From contig NZ_LIXZ01000005.1 of NCBI RefSeq assembly GCF_001305855.1, positions 84,490-148,489 on the forward strand: a DNA stretch of 64,000 bases, given 5' to 3'. A program made the translations under genes and the position numbers. This DNA comes from Rossellomorea vietnamensis (GTDB lineage Bacteria > Bacillota > Bacilli > Bacillales > Bacillaceae_B). Every line of letters starts with the position of its first letter. Positions within the stretch are counted from its first letter, which is position 1. Shown here in pieces: positions 26,086 to 34,613 of the stretch. The notes beneath the pieces are model-generated. The model saw only the letters and a list, made by a program, of their open reading frames with translations. It was not told the origin of the DNA and did no database searches.

Positions 26086-26226
26086 TTGAAAAAAAATTCA
26101 TTCAGGCAATTTTCAAGGTTGATATACACGATTGGTACTATGATGACCGTAGTTGCCTTCACTGTCTCTTATTTCCAAACGAAAACAATCATTAAAGCAA
26201 TTAAGAAATATAGTCCGTACAATTAA
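26086..26226 (+). CDS. 46-residue putative small membrane protein
   Basis: A short frame from TTG at 26086, preceded by GGTGA at 5 bases, encodes MKKNSFRQFSRLIYTIGTMM..., one hydrophobic helix (about residues 13-30) between basic ends. An ATG four codons upstream is in frame. It fills an otherwise empty 340-base gap. No family is recognised, and a chance ORF cannot be excluded. Confidence 0.4.
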   Translation: MKKNSFRQFSRLIYTIGTMMTVVAFTVSYFQTKTIIKAIKKYSPYN

Positions 26227-26294
26227 GGTTATCGGTTGCAATATGATCTTATTCCTTAGACAATAAACATGTACATAGATGAGGAGGGATTCTA

Positions 26295-26816
26295 TTGAAG
26301 TTAGTAGGAAAAAAAATCATTCAATTGGTCAGTGCCGATTTCGAAGACCTAGAGCTGTGGTATCCGGTCCTGCGTTTGCGGGAAGAGGGGGCGACGGTCC
26401 ATATTGTCGGAGAAAAGGCAAATGAGGAATATATCGGGAAATATGGTGTGCCGATTGCTTCTGAATACGCATTTAAAGACATAACGCCCGAAGACTATGA
26501 TGCCATACTTGTTCCTGGAGGCTGGTCCCCTGATAAACTTCGTCGGTATGAAGAGGTCATTGACATGGTGAAATCCATGGATGATCGTAAGAAACCGATC
26601 GGTCAAATCTGCCATGCCGGCTGGGTGTTGATTTCAGCAAAGATCCTTCAGGGGGTAAAAGTCACAAGCACACCAGGAATAAAGGATGATATGGAAAATG
26701 CAGGGGCTATCTGGCTAAATGAGCCGGTGGTGACAGACGGCCATATCGTTTCCAGCCGAAGACCACCGGATCTGCCTGATTATATGAGAGAATTCATTGA
26801 CGTGCTCGCTAAATGA
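26295..26816 (+). CDS. DJ-1/PfpI family protein (general stress protein 18-like)
   Basis: The 173-residue protein has the class I glutamine amidotransferase-like fold with the nucleophile cysteine in GQICHAGW and the acid Glu in the first strand (DFEDLELWYP). PfpI/YfkM-like proteins act as deglycases, chaperones or peptidases under stress; which applies here is unknown. It starts at TTG with GAGGAGG 8 bases upstream. Confidence 0.87.
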   Translation: MKLVGKKIIQLVSADFEDLELWYPVLRLREEGATVHIVGEKANEEYIGKYGVPIASEYAFKDITPEDYDAILVPGGWSPDKLRRYEEVIDMVKSMDDRKKPIGQICHAGWVLISAKILQGVKVTSTPGIKDDMENAGAIWLNEPVVTDGHIVSSRRPPDLPDYMREFIDVLAK

Positions 26817-26821
26817 TGAAA

Positions 26822-26879
26822 AACGGACTGACCAAGGAAACTGATTGATCGTTACCTGTGGACCAGTCCGTTCTTTTCT
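26822..26879. terminator. Bidirectional terminator between DJ-1 and holin-like genes
   Basis: AACGGACTG (26822-26830) pairs with CAGTCCGTT (26864-26872); T-rich sequence follows on the plus strand. The loop is long. Confidence 0.65.
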
Positions 26880-27185
26880 TTATTTCTTCTTATCTCTCTT
26901 ATTTCGATCATTCACCCTTTCGAAAAAGGTCTGTTTCACAGATTGATGAGTGGTGATGGCAGCCCCCGTTGCAATAAACCCATTTGCAATGCCATTAAAG
27001 TCAAACCCGAGCGTCCAACCGCTCGCTCCAACCCCTACCAATAGAAGAATCCAAATGATGAGCCAGTCCGGGATATGAGGGGTCTTCTTTAATGCATACC
27101 CCAGCACCCATAATACGGGAACGAGCACGGTGACTTGAGGGTCAATGGAAATGCCGCTTAATAAGTTTTCGATCAAGTTGTCCAC
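26880..27185 (-). CDS. Phage holin-like membrane protein (Hol44 / holin superfamily V type)
   Basis: The 101-residue protein has three hydrophobic segments (about 17-33, 39-58, 65-80) and a basic C-terminal tail (RVNDRNKRDKKK), the pattern of small phage holins. No endolysin or other phage gene is beside it, so it may be a domesticated or stray holin. Confidence 0.7.
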   Translation of the reverse strand: MDNLIENLLSGISIDPQVTVLVPVLWVLGYALKKTPHIPDWLIIWILLLVGVGASGWTLGFDFNGIANGFIATGAAITTHQSVKQTFFERVNDRNKRDKKK

Positions 27186-27362
27186 TCCCTATAATGATAA
27201 ATGACTTCTATATAGCTTATTCACAACCCTGGGAGCTTAATGACAACCAGTTTGGATGTACGGCAAAAAAAACGATAGGGTGCAGACCAACCTTTAAAGT
27301 GACACGGGAATTGTTCAATGATATTATATTGATTGACCTATAATAAAAAGGAGCTGTTAAAT

Positions 27363-27800
27363 ATGGCGAAAAAAGGATACATACACTTCCAAACAGGTGA
27401 AAAAATTGAATTTGATTTATTTCCAAATGAAGCACCTGGAACAGTGGCGAACTTTGAAAAATTGGCAAACGAAGGTTTTTATAACGGTCTAAGCTTTCAC
27501 CGTGTCATCCCTGGTTTCGTAAGCCAAGGAGGATGCCCTAACGGTAACGGTACGGGTGGCCCTGGTTACACAATCAAATGTGAAACAGAAGGAAATCCAC
27601 ATAAGCATGAAGAAGGTTCTTTATCTATGGCCCATGCTGGTAAAGATACAGGAGGAAGCCAATTCTTCATCGTACATGAGCCGCAGCCTCACCTAAACGG
27701 CGTTCATACTGTCTTCGGTAAAGTGACTTCAGGGATCGACATCGCCAAATCAATGAAAAACGGCGACGTAATGGAGAAAGTCGAAGTATTTGATGCTTAA
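27363..27800 (+). CDS. ppiB: Peptidyl-prolyl cis-trans isomerase, cyclophilin type
   Basis: The 145-residue cytoplasmic cyclophilin keeps [13 protein letters not shown] (active-site Arg, Phe and Gln), [24 protein letters not shown] and the usual bacterial PpiB length. It speeds proline isomerisation in folding. The ATG follows AAGGAG; a TTG-type extension upstream is unsupported. Confidence 0.95.
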   Translation: MAKKGYIHFQTGEKIEFDLFPNEAPGTVANFEKLANEGFYNGLSFHRVIPGFVSQGGCPNGNGTGGPGYTIKCETEGNPHKHEEGSLSMAHAGKDTGGSQFFIVHEPQPHLNGVHTVFGKVTSGIDIAKSMKNGDVMEKVEVFDA

Positions 27801-27805
27801 TAGTT

Positions 27806-27820
27806 GAGGGACGGACCTTC
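27806..27820 (+). repeat. GGGACGGACC repeat, solo half (copy 2)
   Basis: GAGGGACGGACCTTC after the ppiB stop equals one arm of the palindrome found at 2439, 41524 and 47291; the second arm is missing, so it cannot fold as the others do. Confidence 0.65.
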
Positions 27821-27868
27821 GTTCGCACGCATCATCCTGAATCCTTTCACCTTGATGAAAAACAACAG

Positions 27869-27897
27869 TTGAAATAATTCAATTGATGTTGTATCAT
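27869..27897 (+). promoter_or_regulatory. SigA promoter of the putative ncRNA
   Basis: TTGAAA (27869-27874), 17-base spacer, TATCAT (27892-27897): a near-consensus promoter with no protein gene behind it. Predicted start is near 27904. Confidence 0.65.
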
Positions 27898-27903
27898 ACT
27901 AAT

Positions 27904-28138
27904 ACAGGCTGCGTTGTACGTAATCATAACGAAGTTTTAACCTTTAAACTGTAATAGGGAGTTTTACATCGAAGTTGGAATGTCAAGCCTCCACGATTGA
28001 GGACGACAGGAAACCTTCTGCAAACACCCACTTTGAGGAGTGGTGGTTTAAAACTTTCTTATATCAAATTACGGCAACTGTGGCTCATAATTTTTAGTAT
28101 CTCAAGTCAGTTCCCAATCGGGGGCTGGCTTTTTTATT
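27904..28138 (+). ncRNA. Putative structured small RNA of about 200-235 nt
   Basis: Between a good promoter and an intrinsic terminator there is no credible ORF. The 5' and 3' parts pair over a long range: GTTG (27913-27916) with CAAC (28075-28078), CGTAAT (27919-27924) with ATTACG (28068-28073), and AAGTTTTAACC (27932-27942) with GGTTTAAAACTT (28045-28056, one bulge). Inside lie smaller hairpins, e.g. CCACT/AGTGG (28028-28032/28039-28043). A long closing stem and about 200-nt size recall 6S RNA, but I do not recognise conserved 6S bases. It could also be a trans-acting sRNA. Confidence 0.55.
28105..28138 (+). terminator. Intrinsic terminator of the putative ncRNA
   Basis: AGTCAGTTCCC (28105-28115) pairs fully with GGGGGCTGGCT (28120-28130), three G-U pairs allowed, with a 4-base loop and a T-run. 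Confidence 0.85.
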
Positions 28139-28195
28139 TTTGTATTTCCTTGCATGAAATTCAGGCATCACCATTTTTTGAAAATCATTCAAACC

Positions 28196-28229
28196 AAAAA
28201 GACTGAATCCAAAAATGATGGATTCAGTC
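28196..28229 (-). terminator. Minus-strand terminator downstream of the MtnX-like gene
   Basis: GACTGAATCC (28201-28210) pairs perfectly with GGATTCAGTC (28220-28229); on the minus strand TTTTT follows. Confidence 0.82.
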
Positions 28230-28248
28230 TCTGTATGAACATATCGAG

Positions 28249-28330
28249 GCCCCTCCCGTCCGTACATGGTTAAGTGTCCCGCAACAAGCGAATGTCCGGG
28301 AGAGGCTAATTAAGTGTATCATGCATGATA
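28249..28330. repeat. Two palindromic elements in the 3' region of the MtnX-like gene
   Basis: GCCCCTCCCG near 28249 faces CGGGAGAGGC near 28297-28306 (one mismatch), and TATCATGCATGATA (28317-28330) is a perfect 14-bp palindrome. They lie in the untranslated tail of the minus-strand transcript; their role is unknown. Confidence 0.45.
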
Positions 28331-28347
28331 TAAATGTGCAAAGTGAT

Positions 28348-28998
28348 TTACTGTAATACACCTCTATCTGTCAAGTAACGGTCTATTTCATGAAAGTCAT
28401 TTACTTTAATAAACGGGATTCCGAGTTCCCAAAGGATACTCTGTAATGCCTTCATGGCAAAGGTGACATCAGCCACTTCAGCAGGGTGGCTATCCGGTTC
28501 GCTATCACCGGCAAAGTAAATCGTATCGTACTCTTCTTTCAGCTCAGCAATCACTTTGGATTTATTAATCCCATATCGCTCTGAGTAATGGGGATGATCA
28601 GGGTCGATATTCATATGTACATTCTTGTCCTGATAATAGCCTTCATTTGAGAATACTTTAACATCTGTGATTCCGTGTTTTTGAAGAATATGGTGGATAT
28701 AATAATCCGTTCCCGCACTAAGGATATAGAAATCTCCTCCTTGAGCTTGGACTTTACGGATGAAGGAAGTGACATGTTCATCGATATCCAATGAATGGAT
28801 ATCCTCTATGATTTGAGTTTCGTCTTGATGAATCGATGAAAAGACGGTAGTCAAAAAATCGATGTCCTTCATTTCACCTGCCTTCCATTTGGTAAACAAA
28901 GCAGCTCCTTCATGAAAATATTTCTCCAGGACGAGATGGTAAAAATCCTTTTTAGAAATGGTTCCATCGAAGTCTGAAACAAATGCCCATTTTTTCAT
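28348..28998 (-). CDS. MtnX-like HAD-IB phosphatase
   Basis: The 216-residue protein has the HAD motifs VSDFDGTISKKD (nucleophile Asp), ILSAGTDYY (Ser of motif II) and IYFAGDSEPDSHPAEVAD (motif IV), with the length and cap of 2-hydroxy-3-keto-5-methylthiopentenyl-1-phosphate phosphatase (MtnX) relatives. No other methionine-salvage genes are in the window, so the substrate may differ. It is a single gene. Confidence 0.8.
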   Translation of the reverse strand: MKKWAFVSDFDGTISKKDFYHLVLEKYFHEGAALFTKWKAGEMKDIDFLTTVFSSIHQDETQIIEDIHSLDIDEHVTSFIRKVQAQGGDFYILSAGTDYYIHHILQKHGITDVKVFSNEGYYQDKNVHMNIDPDHPHYSERYGINKSKVIAELKEEYDTIYFAGDSEPDSHPAEVADVTFAMKALQSILWELGIPFIKVNDFHEIDRYLTDRGVLQ

Positions 28999-29106
28999 AG
29001 CTTTTCCTCCTCGTAATTAATGTAGTCGATTGTATCATGAATAAGTTGGGAGAAGAAAGGTTTGAGATTAACTATAGTATAATTATGTAAACTAAAGATC
29101 CTTATT

Positions 29107-29134
29107 AAAAATCACCCTGCTTACAGCAAGGTGA
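29107..29134 (-). terminator. Intrinsic terminator of the DUF948 gene
   Basis: TCACCCTGC (29112-29120) pairs with GCAAGGTGA (29126-29134), one mismatch; TTTTT follows on the minus strand. Confidence 0.8.
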
Positions 29135-29141
29135 CAGAACA

Positions 29142-29438
29142 CTACTTTTTCATACTCTTAACAAATTCTTTTACTACTTCGGGCGTACGTTTTACCTCTT
29201 GAATGGTGCCTGTAAAAGTGGACTTTTTATATTGGATATCACTTTGGATCTCTCCCTGTGTTTCCTGAAGCTGAGTTGCTTCTGAAGAGATTTTATCCAT
29301 CCTCGATTGAATATTGGCTACCGTTTGATTCATTTCATTCACAATGGGACGTGTAGTCTTGAGGGTCCTCATTACTGCTACACCAAGCATAATCAGGGCA
29401 ATAACAAATAAGGCAATACTTGCATATACAATCCACAT
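29142..29438 (-). CDS. DUF948 (YtxG-like) membrane-anchored protein
   Basis: The 98-residue protein has an N-terminal membrane helix (residues 3-24) and a helical, coiled-coil-like remainder (VNEMNQTVANIQSRMDKISSEATQLQ). DUF948 proteins such as YtxG are stress-induced in B. subtilis; function is unknown. Confidence 0.8.
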   Translation of the reverse strand: MWIVYASIALFVIALIMLGVAVMRTLKTTRPIVNEMNQTVANIQSRMDKISSEATQLQETQGEIQSDIQYKKSTFTGTIQEVKRTPEVVKEFVKSMKK

Positions 29439-29589
29439 ATTGATTTCACCTCGTTTTACTCTGTTTTTAGTTATATTCCCTAATAGTATTGAAAATAACG
29501 CAATAATTTATTTTATCCTTCTGGTTTACTATTTCACATATAGCTAGTAATCTAAACTATAAGTTGAATACTTTAAGGGAGAGATGAGA

Positions 29590-30381
29590 GTGATCAAAGC
29601 CATCCTGTTTGATTTAGATGATACTTTATTATGGGACTCGAAAAGCATTGAAAAAGCTTTCAAAGCAACATGCGATTATGCACACCAGAAGGCAGGGGCA
29701 AATCCCCAAGCACTTGAGTCAAGCGTCAGGGAAGCTGCCAGGGAGCTGTATGCAACATATGATACATATGAGTTCACACAGAATATTGGAATCAATCCTT
29801 TTGAAGGCCTTTGGGGAGATTTCCTGGATGAACATGATGAGAACTTCCTTAAAATGAAAGAAACCGTCCCATCATATCGCAAAGAATCATGGACCAGGGG
29901 CTTGAATTCTCTGGGCATAACGGATTCCGTACTTGGTGAAGAATTATCCGAGAAATTTCGTCAGGAAAGAAAACAACGGCCTTATGTATATGAAGATACG
30001 TTCCTTGTATTAAATGAAATGAAGGAAAACTACCAACTGTTGTTATTAACGAATGGTTCTCCTCATTTACAAAATACGAAGCTGGATAAAACCCCTGAAC
30101 TTCTCCCTTATTTTCAAGAAATCATCATCTCCGGGGATATCGGGAAAGGAAAACCGGATCCTGCGATGTTCCATCATGCATTAGAGAGGCTGAGCCTTCA
30201 TAAAGATGAAGTAATCATGGTTGGAGATAACTTAAACACAGATATCCTGGGGGCTTCAAGGCTGGGTATCAAAACGATATGGATTAATCGGCGGGGACAA
30301 ACACCCCAAAAGGTTGTCCCGGATTATGAAGTGAAGGAACTGCGGGAAGTTCCCCGGATTGTCAAGAACATCATCAAATAG
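29590..30381 (+). CDS. HAD family hydrolase (YjjG/YfnB-like)
   Basis: The 263-residue protein has HAD motif I LFDLDDTLLWDS, motif II LLTNGSPHLQ, the conserved Lys and GKGKPDPAMF, and motif IV MVGDNLNTDILGA, with a four-helix cap. Such enzymes dephosphorylate nucleotides or small metabolites. The GTG at 29590 is preferred because AAGGGAG is too close to the ATG two codons earlier. It has its own terminator. Confidence 0.85.
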   Translation: MIKAILFDLDDTLLWDSKSIEKAFKATCDYAHQKAGANPQALESSVREAARELYATYDTYEFTQNIGINPFEGLWGDFLDEHDENFLKMKETVPSYRKESWTRGLNSLGITDSVLGEELSEKFRQERKQRPYVYEDTFLVLNEMKENYQLLLLTNGSPHLQNTKLDKTPELLPYFQEIIISGDIGKGKPDPAMFHHALERLSLHKDEVIMVGDNLNTDILGASRLGIKTIWINRRGQTPQKVVPDYEVKELREVPRIVKNIIK

Positions 30382-30385
30382 CAGC

Positions 30386-30422
30386 TAGAGAGGCTTCGAA
30401 TTGTCGGTGCCTCTCTATTTAT
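30386..30422 (+). terminator. Intrinsic terminator of the HAD gene
   Basis: TAGAGAGGC (30386-30394) pairs with GCCTCTCTA (30409-30417) followed by TTTATT. Confidence 0.8.
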
Positions 30423-30546
30423 TAGGTTCATCAGTCATAATAGTCCATTCCCATTCATACTATTCACCTAAGTCCCACCTGCGGACATACAGGGGAGAAA
30501 GCAGGTGGAGGAGGAAACGATCTCATTCTAAGGGGAGGTATTTCTA

Positions 30547-30993
30547 ATGGGAAATGGAATACATCATGTGAATGTCAATGCATCGCGATCAGATGTATGG
30601 ACCTTTATTCGTGATATAAATGCTTGGGCTCCACTTGTGCCGGGATATAAGGAGCATACCATTTATTCTGATAATCAATCGACGTGGAAATTCACTGTTC
30701 ATTATGGGGTGGTGACAAAAAAGATCCATGTGAATGTGAGAATTACAGATTGGAAGGAACCATCAGAAGTGAAGTTCACGTTACAGGGTATCAATCAAAG
30801 GTTCACGGGTGCAGGATATTTCAAAGCGGATGAAGTAAACACCGCTATAACAAGAATGACAGGAAGCTTATCCATTGAATCCACAAGCCCAGTGGCAAAG
30901 GTCCTGCAAAACGCATTCGATAAAATGGTTGCTGAACTTACCAGGGAATTAACGATTGCTATGGGAGAGGTCATTGAAAGAAATAAAATCTGA
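30547..30993 (+). CDS. SRPBCC (CoxG-like) protein
   Basis: The 148-residue protein shows the START/Bet v1-like pattern of the CoxG group: VNASRSDVWTFIRDINAWAPLVPGY, central strands, and a long C-terminal helix (PVAKVLQNAFDKMVAELTRELTIAMGE). Such proteins bind hydrophobic ligands; the ligand is unknown. A GGGGAGG site precedes the ATG. Confidence 0.82.
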   Translation: MGNGIHHVNVNASRSDVWTFIRDINAWAPLVPGYKEHTIYSDNQSTWKFTVHYGVVTKKIHVNVRITDWKEPSEVKFTLQGINQRFTGAGYFKADEVNTAITRMTGSLSIESTSPVAKVLQNAFDKMVAELTRELTIAMGEVIERNKI

Positions 30994-31005
30994 GGCAAGT
31001 CAATT

Positions 31006-31075
31006 TTCACTCATGCTCCAAATAAATGATGGAATATTCGCTTGTGTGATATAATGACTTATTTGAGCAAGTGAA
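31006..31075. repeat. Imperfect inverted repeat around the helicase promoter
   Basis: The arm at 31006-31025 (TTCACT...GCTC...AAATAA) is complementary to TTATTTGAGCAAGTGAA (31059-31075) apart from small gaps. A TATAAT box (about 31049-31054) lies in the loop. Confidence 0.5.
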
Positions 31076-31154
31076 TTGTTAGTTGTAGAAGAAATACATA
31101 CACTATAAAGTACATAGAAGAGAAATCTGTATCACGATAAAAAGGGGTCTAACC

Positions 31155-33734
31155 ATGCAAAAGCTTCACATACTTCGAGAAGAAGCAATAGAGGAAACGA
31201 AACAGAAAATCGAGGAAGATATCACACTTTTCCTGGAGAAACACGAAGAGTGTCCTTCATTTAAGGATTATTTGAAGGAAAGGAGTGCTTTCTTTCATCA
31301 AATATGGCTGAATATTTGGCTTAATAAAGTAACCAATGATGTCTTGCGGAGTCATAAAAAAGCTTTTCTCAGAGAGAAAGGCTACGATATTGAAGGTACG
31401 GATAAGAAATTGATCAACAAATTGTTCAGAAATGAAATCAGAGAGTATCAGCCTTTCCATATCTTAAACTGGATACAGGACAAACCCATATCAGAAGAAG
31501 ATTGGAAAGAACGCCATCAAGAGGTTCGAAAGGCGTTTATTAAGAATAAAGAAGAAAAAAAGCAGGCTTTTCTTCAAAAAGAGAGTCAAAAAAAGATTCT
31601 TTCTTTCATCAGCCAACAAATGGAAAGGTTAGAGACTCACTGGTATGTGGAATTACGATGGATATTCGCTAATAAATGCATGAACGATATCCGAACCAAA
31701 ACAAAATACCGATCTGTTGAACCGTATATGCTGGAAGAGAAATTAGAAGAAGAAGGACGCTATACAAAGGAATACTTTGTCACCGTTTCTGATTTTTTAA
31801 CAGAATTCACCGGGTCAATTCACAAAAAAAGTGAACATTGGGATGGACATTTATGGGAATATGAAACGTATTACTATCCGTATGAACGCTTTGTCTATTA
31901 CCACATAGAGCAGGTGGTGTATCGGTCTCTCTTCGAACACATGCCCGAAGAATTGAGGAAGGGATATCTGACCGTGTACGGTGAGGAGCTCACAGAAGAA
32001 AGGCTGAGCAGACTCAGTCATCACTTTCTTTTGACGCTGAAATCGAACTTTTTTACCCTGATTCAAGAGGAGTATATTCAAGATTTACACAGACTTACAG
32101 AAATCCCTTTTAATACAGCTGTTCACCTTTCCTTATATGAAAAGGATCTCGAGAAGCGGGAGGCAAGAAAAGCAGCTGAACTGGCTGAATTAAAACGGAA
32201 GCAAGAGGAAGAGGAACGAATACTGGAAGAGATATTTGGTAGGGAATATAGTCCTTCGTTCAGAGGCGACATCCACTATATCCTCCATATCGGTGAAACC
32301 AATACCGGGAAAACACATCATGCAATCAGCCGTATGAAAGCAGCCCGGAGCGGTATGTATTTGGCACCACTTCGTTTACTCGCTCTGGAAGTATTCGATA
32401 CATTGAATGCAGATGGCGTCCCATGTAATTTGAAAACCGGGGAAGAAGAGAAAGAAGTCCCTGATGCACACCATGTTTCATCGACGGTTGAAATGTTTCG
32501 TGAAAGTGATGAATATGAAGTGATCGTGATCGATGAGGCCCAGATGCTCGCCGATCAGGATAGGGGCTTCTCCTGGTATCGTGCCATTACAAAGGCGAGA
32601 GCCAAAGAGGTCCATATCATTGGAAGTGAAAATGTCCGGGATCTTCTGATGGGATTGGTCGGGGAAGATAACGTCGAGATTTATGAATACAAAAGAGACA
32701 TCCCCCTTGAAGTTGAATCAAAAGAATTTCAATTGAGACATGCTAAAAAAGGAGACGCAGTCGTTTGTTTTTCAAGGAAGAAGGTGTTGGATACCGCTTC
32801 AAGATTACAAAATAACGGCCATAAAGTCAGTATGATCTATGGAAGCATGCCTCCTGAAACGAGGAAGAGACAGATGATGCAGTTCATTAAGGGAAAAACG
32901 AATATGATTGTTGCGACCGATGCAATCGGTATGGGACTGAACCTGCCGATACGCAGGATCGTTTTCCTGGAAACGGATAAGTTTGATGGGACGAGGAGGA
33001 GAAGGCTGACCTCACAGGAAGTAAAGCAGATTGCCGGGCGCGCAGGGAGAAAAGGGATTTACAATGAGGGGAAAGTGGCTTTCTCGAAGGACATAAAAGT
33101 GATGAAGCAGCTTCTTGAAAAGCCTGACCAATCCCTCGAGACGTTTGCCATCGCACCTACAAGAGGCGTGTTTGAACGTTTTCAAAGACATTACCATGAC
33201 ATGGACACGTTCTTCTCTTTATGGGACAAGTTCAACAGTCCATACGGTACGGAAAAAGCGACACTTTTTGAAGAAAGGGAACTATATGAATTAATCCGTG
33301 GAACGGATATTGAAGCCAAACTTTCATTAAATGATCTTTACGGCTTTCTCCATCTTCCTTTTTCCAAGAAAGAAACACAGTTAACGGAGCAGTGGCTACA
33401 GTGTATGCATGCCATTGTAGAAGATGAAGAGCTGCCTGAACCACAGTTGAAAAGCACGAATCTGGAGCAAAAGGAAGTTTCGTATAAAGCAGTCGGTCTA
33501 CATCTTTTGTTTTTATACCGATTGGGCAGACAGACGGAGGCTTACTATTGGGAACGAATCAGGAGTGAAATTGCCGATGGCGTTCACGAGAGCCTGCGGA
33601 CAGAAGTCACAAGTTTAACACAAACATGTAAGCAATGCGGAAAGAAACTTCCCCCGAACTTCGGATTTCCTATCTGTGACCGCTGTCATGCTGCTAGGGT
33701 TAAAAGAAGGACGAAGGGGAAACCCCGGTATTAG
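31155..33734 (+). CDS. Suv3-like superfamily 2 RNA helicase with zinc-finger tail
   Basis: The 859-residue protein has an N-terminal Lys/Glu-rich helical extension of about 350 residues, then a helicase core: Walker A GETNTGKTHHA (about 378-388), the DEAH-type box VIDEAQMLAD (about 459), and motif VI QIAGRAGRKG (about 625), closest in style to mitochondrial Suv3 RNA helicase. The C-terminus has a four-cysteine finger (CKQC...CDRC, about 825-850). Suv3 works with RNases in RNA decay; whether this protein does so is not known. An imperfect inverted repeat surrounds its TATAAT box. Confidence 0.85.
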   Translation: MQKLHILREEAIEETKQKIEEDITLFLEKHEECPSFKDYLKERSAFFHQIWLNIWLNKVTNDVLRSHKKAFLREKGYDIEGTDKKLINKLFRNEIREYQPFHILNWIQDKPISEEDWKERHQEVRKAFIKNKEEKKQAFLQKESQKKILSFISQQMERLETHWYVELRWIFANKCMNDIRTKTKYRSVEPYMLEEKLEEEGRYTKEYFVTVSDFLTEFTGSIHKKSEHWDGHLWEYETYYYPYERFVYYHIEQVVYRSLFEHMPEELRKGYLTVYGEELTEERLSRLSHHFLLTLKSNFFTLIQEEYIQDLHRLTEIPFNTAVHLSLYEKDLEKREARKAAELAELKRKQEEEERILEEIFGREYSPSFRGDIHYILHIGETNTGKTHHAISRMKAARSGMYLAPLRLLALEVFDTLNADGVPCNLKTGEEEKEVPDAHHVSSTVEMFRESDEYEVIVIDEAQMLADQDRGFSWYRAITKARAKEVHIIGSENVRDLLMGLVGEDNVEIYEYKRDIPLEVESKEFQLRHAKKGDAVVCFSRKKVLDTASRLQNNGHKVSMIYGSMPPETRKRQMMQFIKGKTNMIVATDAIGMGLNLPIRRIVFLETDKFDGTRRRRLTSQEVKQIAGRAGRKGIYNEGKVAFSKDIKVMKQLLEKPDQSLETFAIAPTRGVFERFQRHYHDMDTFFSLWDKFNSPYGTEKATLFEERELYELIRGTDIEAKLSLNDLYGFLHLPFSKKETQLTEQWLQCMHAIVEDEELPEPQLKSTNLEQKEVSYKAVGLHLLFLYRLGRQTEAYYWERIRSEIADGVHESLRTEVTSLTQTCKQCGKKLPPNFGFPICDRCHAARVKRRTKGKPRY

Positions 33735-33820
33735 TAAATCCCTGAGCAAATCTCATGATAGATTAGTGGTTCTATGGTACGATCTAGTACGAATTGAAAA
33801 CGATGATTGAGGTGGTAGGA

Positions 33821-34540
33821 TTGAAAATTGAAGTATGGTCAGATTATGTATGTCCGTTCTGCTATATAGGAAAACGTCATTTAGAGAAGGCACTGGAGGA
33901 TTTCCCCCATAGGGATTCGGTTGAAATTGAATTCAAAAGTTTTGAACTCGATCCGGGCGCTCCGGTCAATACGGAATATAGTATTCAAGAGCTCCTTTCA
34001 AAAAAGTACGGAACATCTCTTGAGGAAGCTAAAAGCATGACCGATCGTATGAGTCAGCAAGCAGCCACTGTCGGACTTGATTTCCAGTTTGATTCAAGCA
34101 TACCGACTAATACGTTTGAGGCTCACCGCCTGACTAAATATGCAAAAACAATAGGGAAGGAAGCGGAGATGACAGAAATCCTGCTGTATGCTCACTTTAC
34201 CCTCTCTAAACATATAGGTGACAGGGAAACCCTCGTGGAATTAGCGAAACAAGCTGGGCTGGGTGAAGAAGAGACGGTTGCCGTCCTTGAGGGAAGTGAT
34301 TTCTCGGAAGAGGTTCGACGAGACGAGGAAGAAGCGAGGCAAATCGGTGTACAAGGTGTGCCATTCTTTGTTATTAATCGTAAGTATGCCATTTCAGGGG
34401 CTCAACCAAGTGATGTATTCTTGAACTCCATACAAAAAGTGTGGGAAGAGGAAAATAAACCTTCAACTCTTCAGCCCCTTGGTACGGATGGGTTGGCATG
34501 TGATGAAAATGGATGTGAGATTCCTCCATCCAAGTCATGA
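33821..34540 (+). CDS. DsbA family (FrnE-like) thiol oxidoreductase
   Basis: The 239-residue protein starts MKIEVWSDYVCPFCYIGK with CPFC (C11, C14) and has the cis-Pro segment GVQGVPFFVINRKYAISGAQ, marking cytoplasmic FrnE-type DsbA relatives. A second cysteine pair, CDENGC, lies near the C-terminus, as in several FrnE proteins with a regulatory disulfide. TTG at 33821 is chosen for its spacing from GAGGTGG; the frame extends nine codons upstream. Its substrates are unknown. Confidence 0.87.
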   Translation: MKIEVWSDYVCPFCYIGKRHLEKALEDFPHRDSVEIEFKSFELDPGAPVNTEYSIQELLSKKYGTSLEEAKSMTDRMSQQAATVGLDFQFDSSIPTNTFEAHRLTKYAKTIGKEAEMTEILLYAHFTLSKHIGDRETLVELAKQAGLGEEETVAVLEGSDFSEEVRRDEEEARQIGVQGVPFFVINRKYAISGAQPSDVFLNSIQKVWEEENKPSTLQPLGTDGLACDENGCEIPPSKS

Positions 34541-34564
34541 TCTCAAAGCATTTATAACGAAACC

Positions 34565-34603
34565 AAAAAACAAGCGGGAGAACTTTATCCCGCTTGTTTT
34601 TTT
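34565..34603. terminator. Bidirectional terminator
   Basis: CAAGCGGGA (34571-34579) pairs with TCCCGCTTG (34588-34596), flanked by six A and seven T; it can serve the DsbA-like gene and the CAP-domain gene. Confidence 0.92.
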
Positions 34604-34613
34604 AGTTTTCATC

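Noticed and set aside
26880-27185. Prophage boundary at the holin-like gene
   Set aside because: No integrase, structural or lysis genes and no att-like repeats nearby; a lone gene only.
27997-28206. 69-codon plus-strand frame
   Set aside because: It runs through a strong intrinsic terminator (28105-28138), lacks a ribosome site and lies inside the structured RNA candidate.
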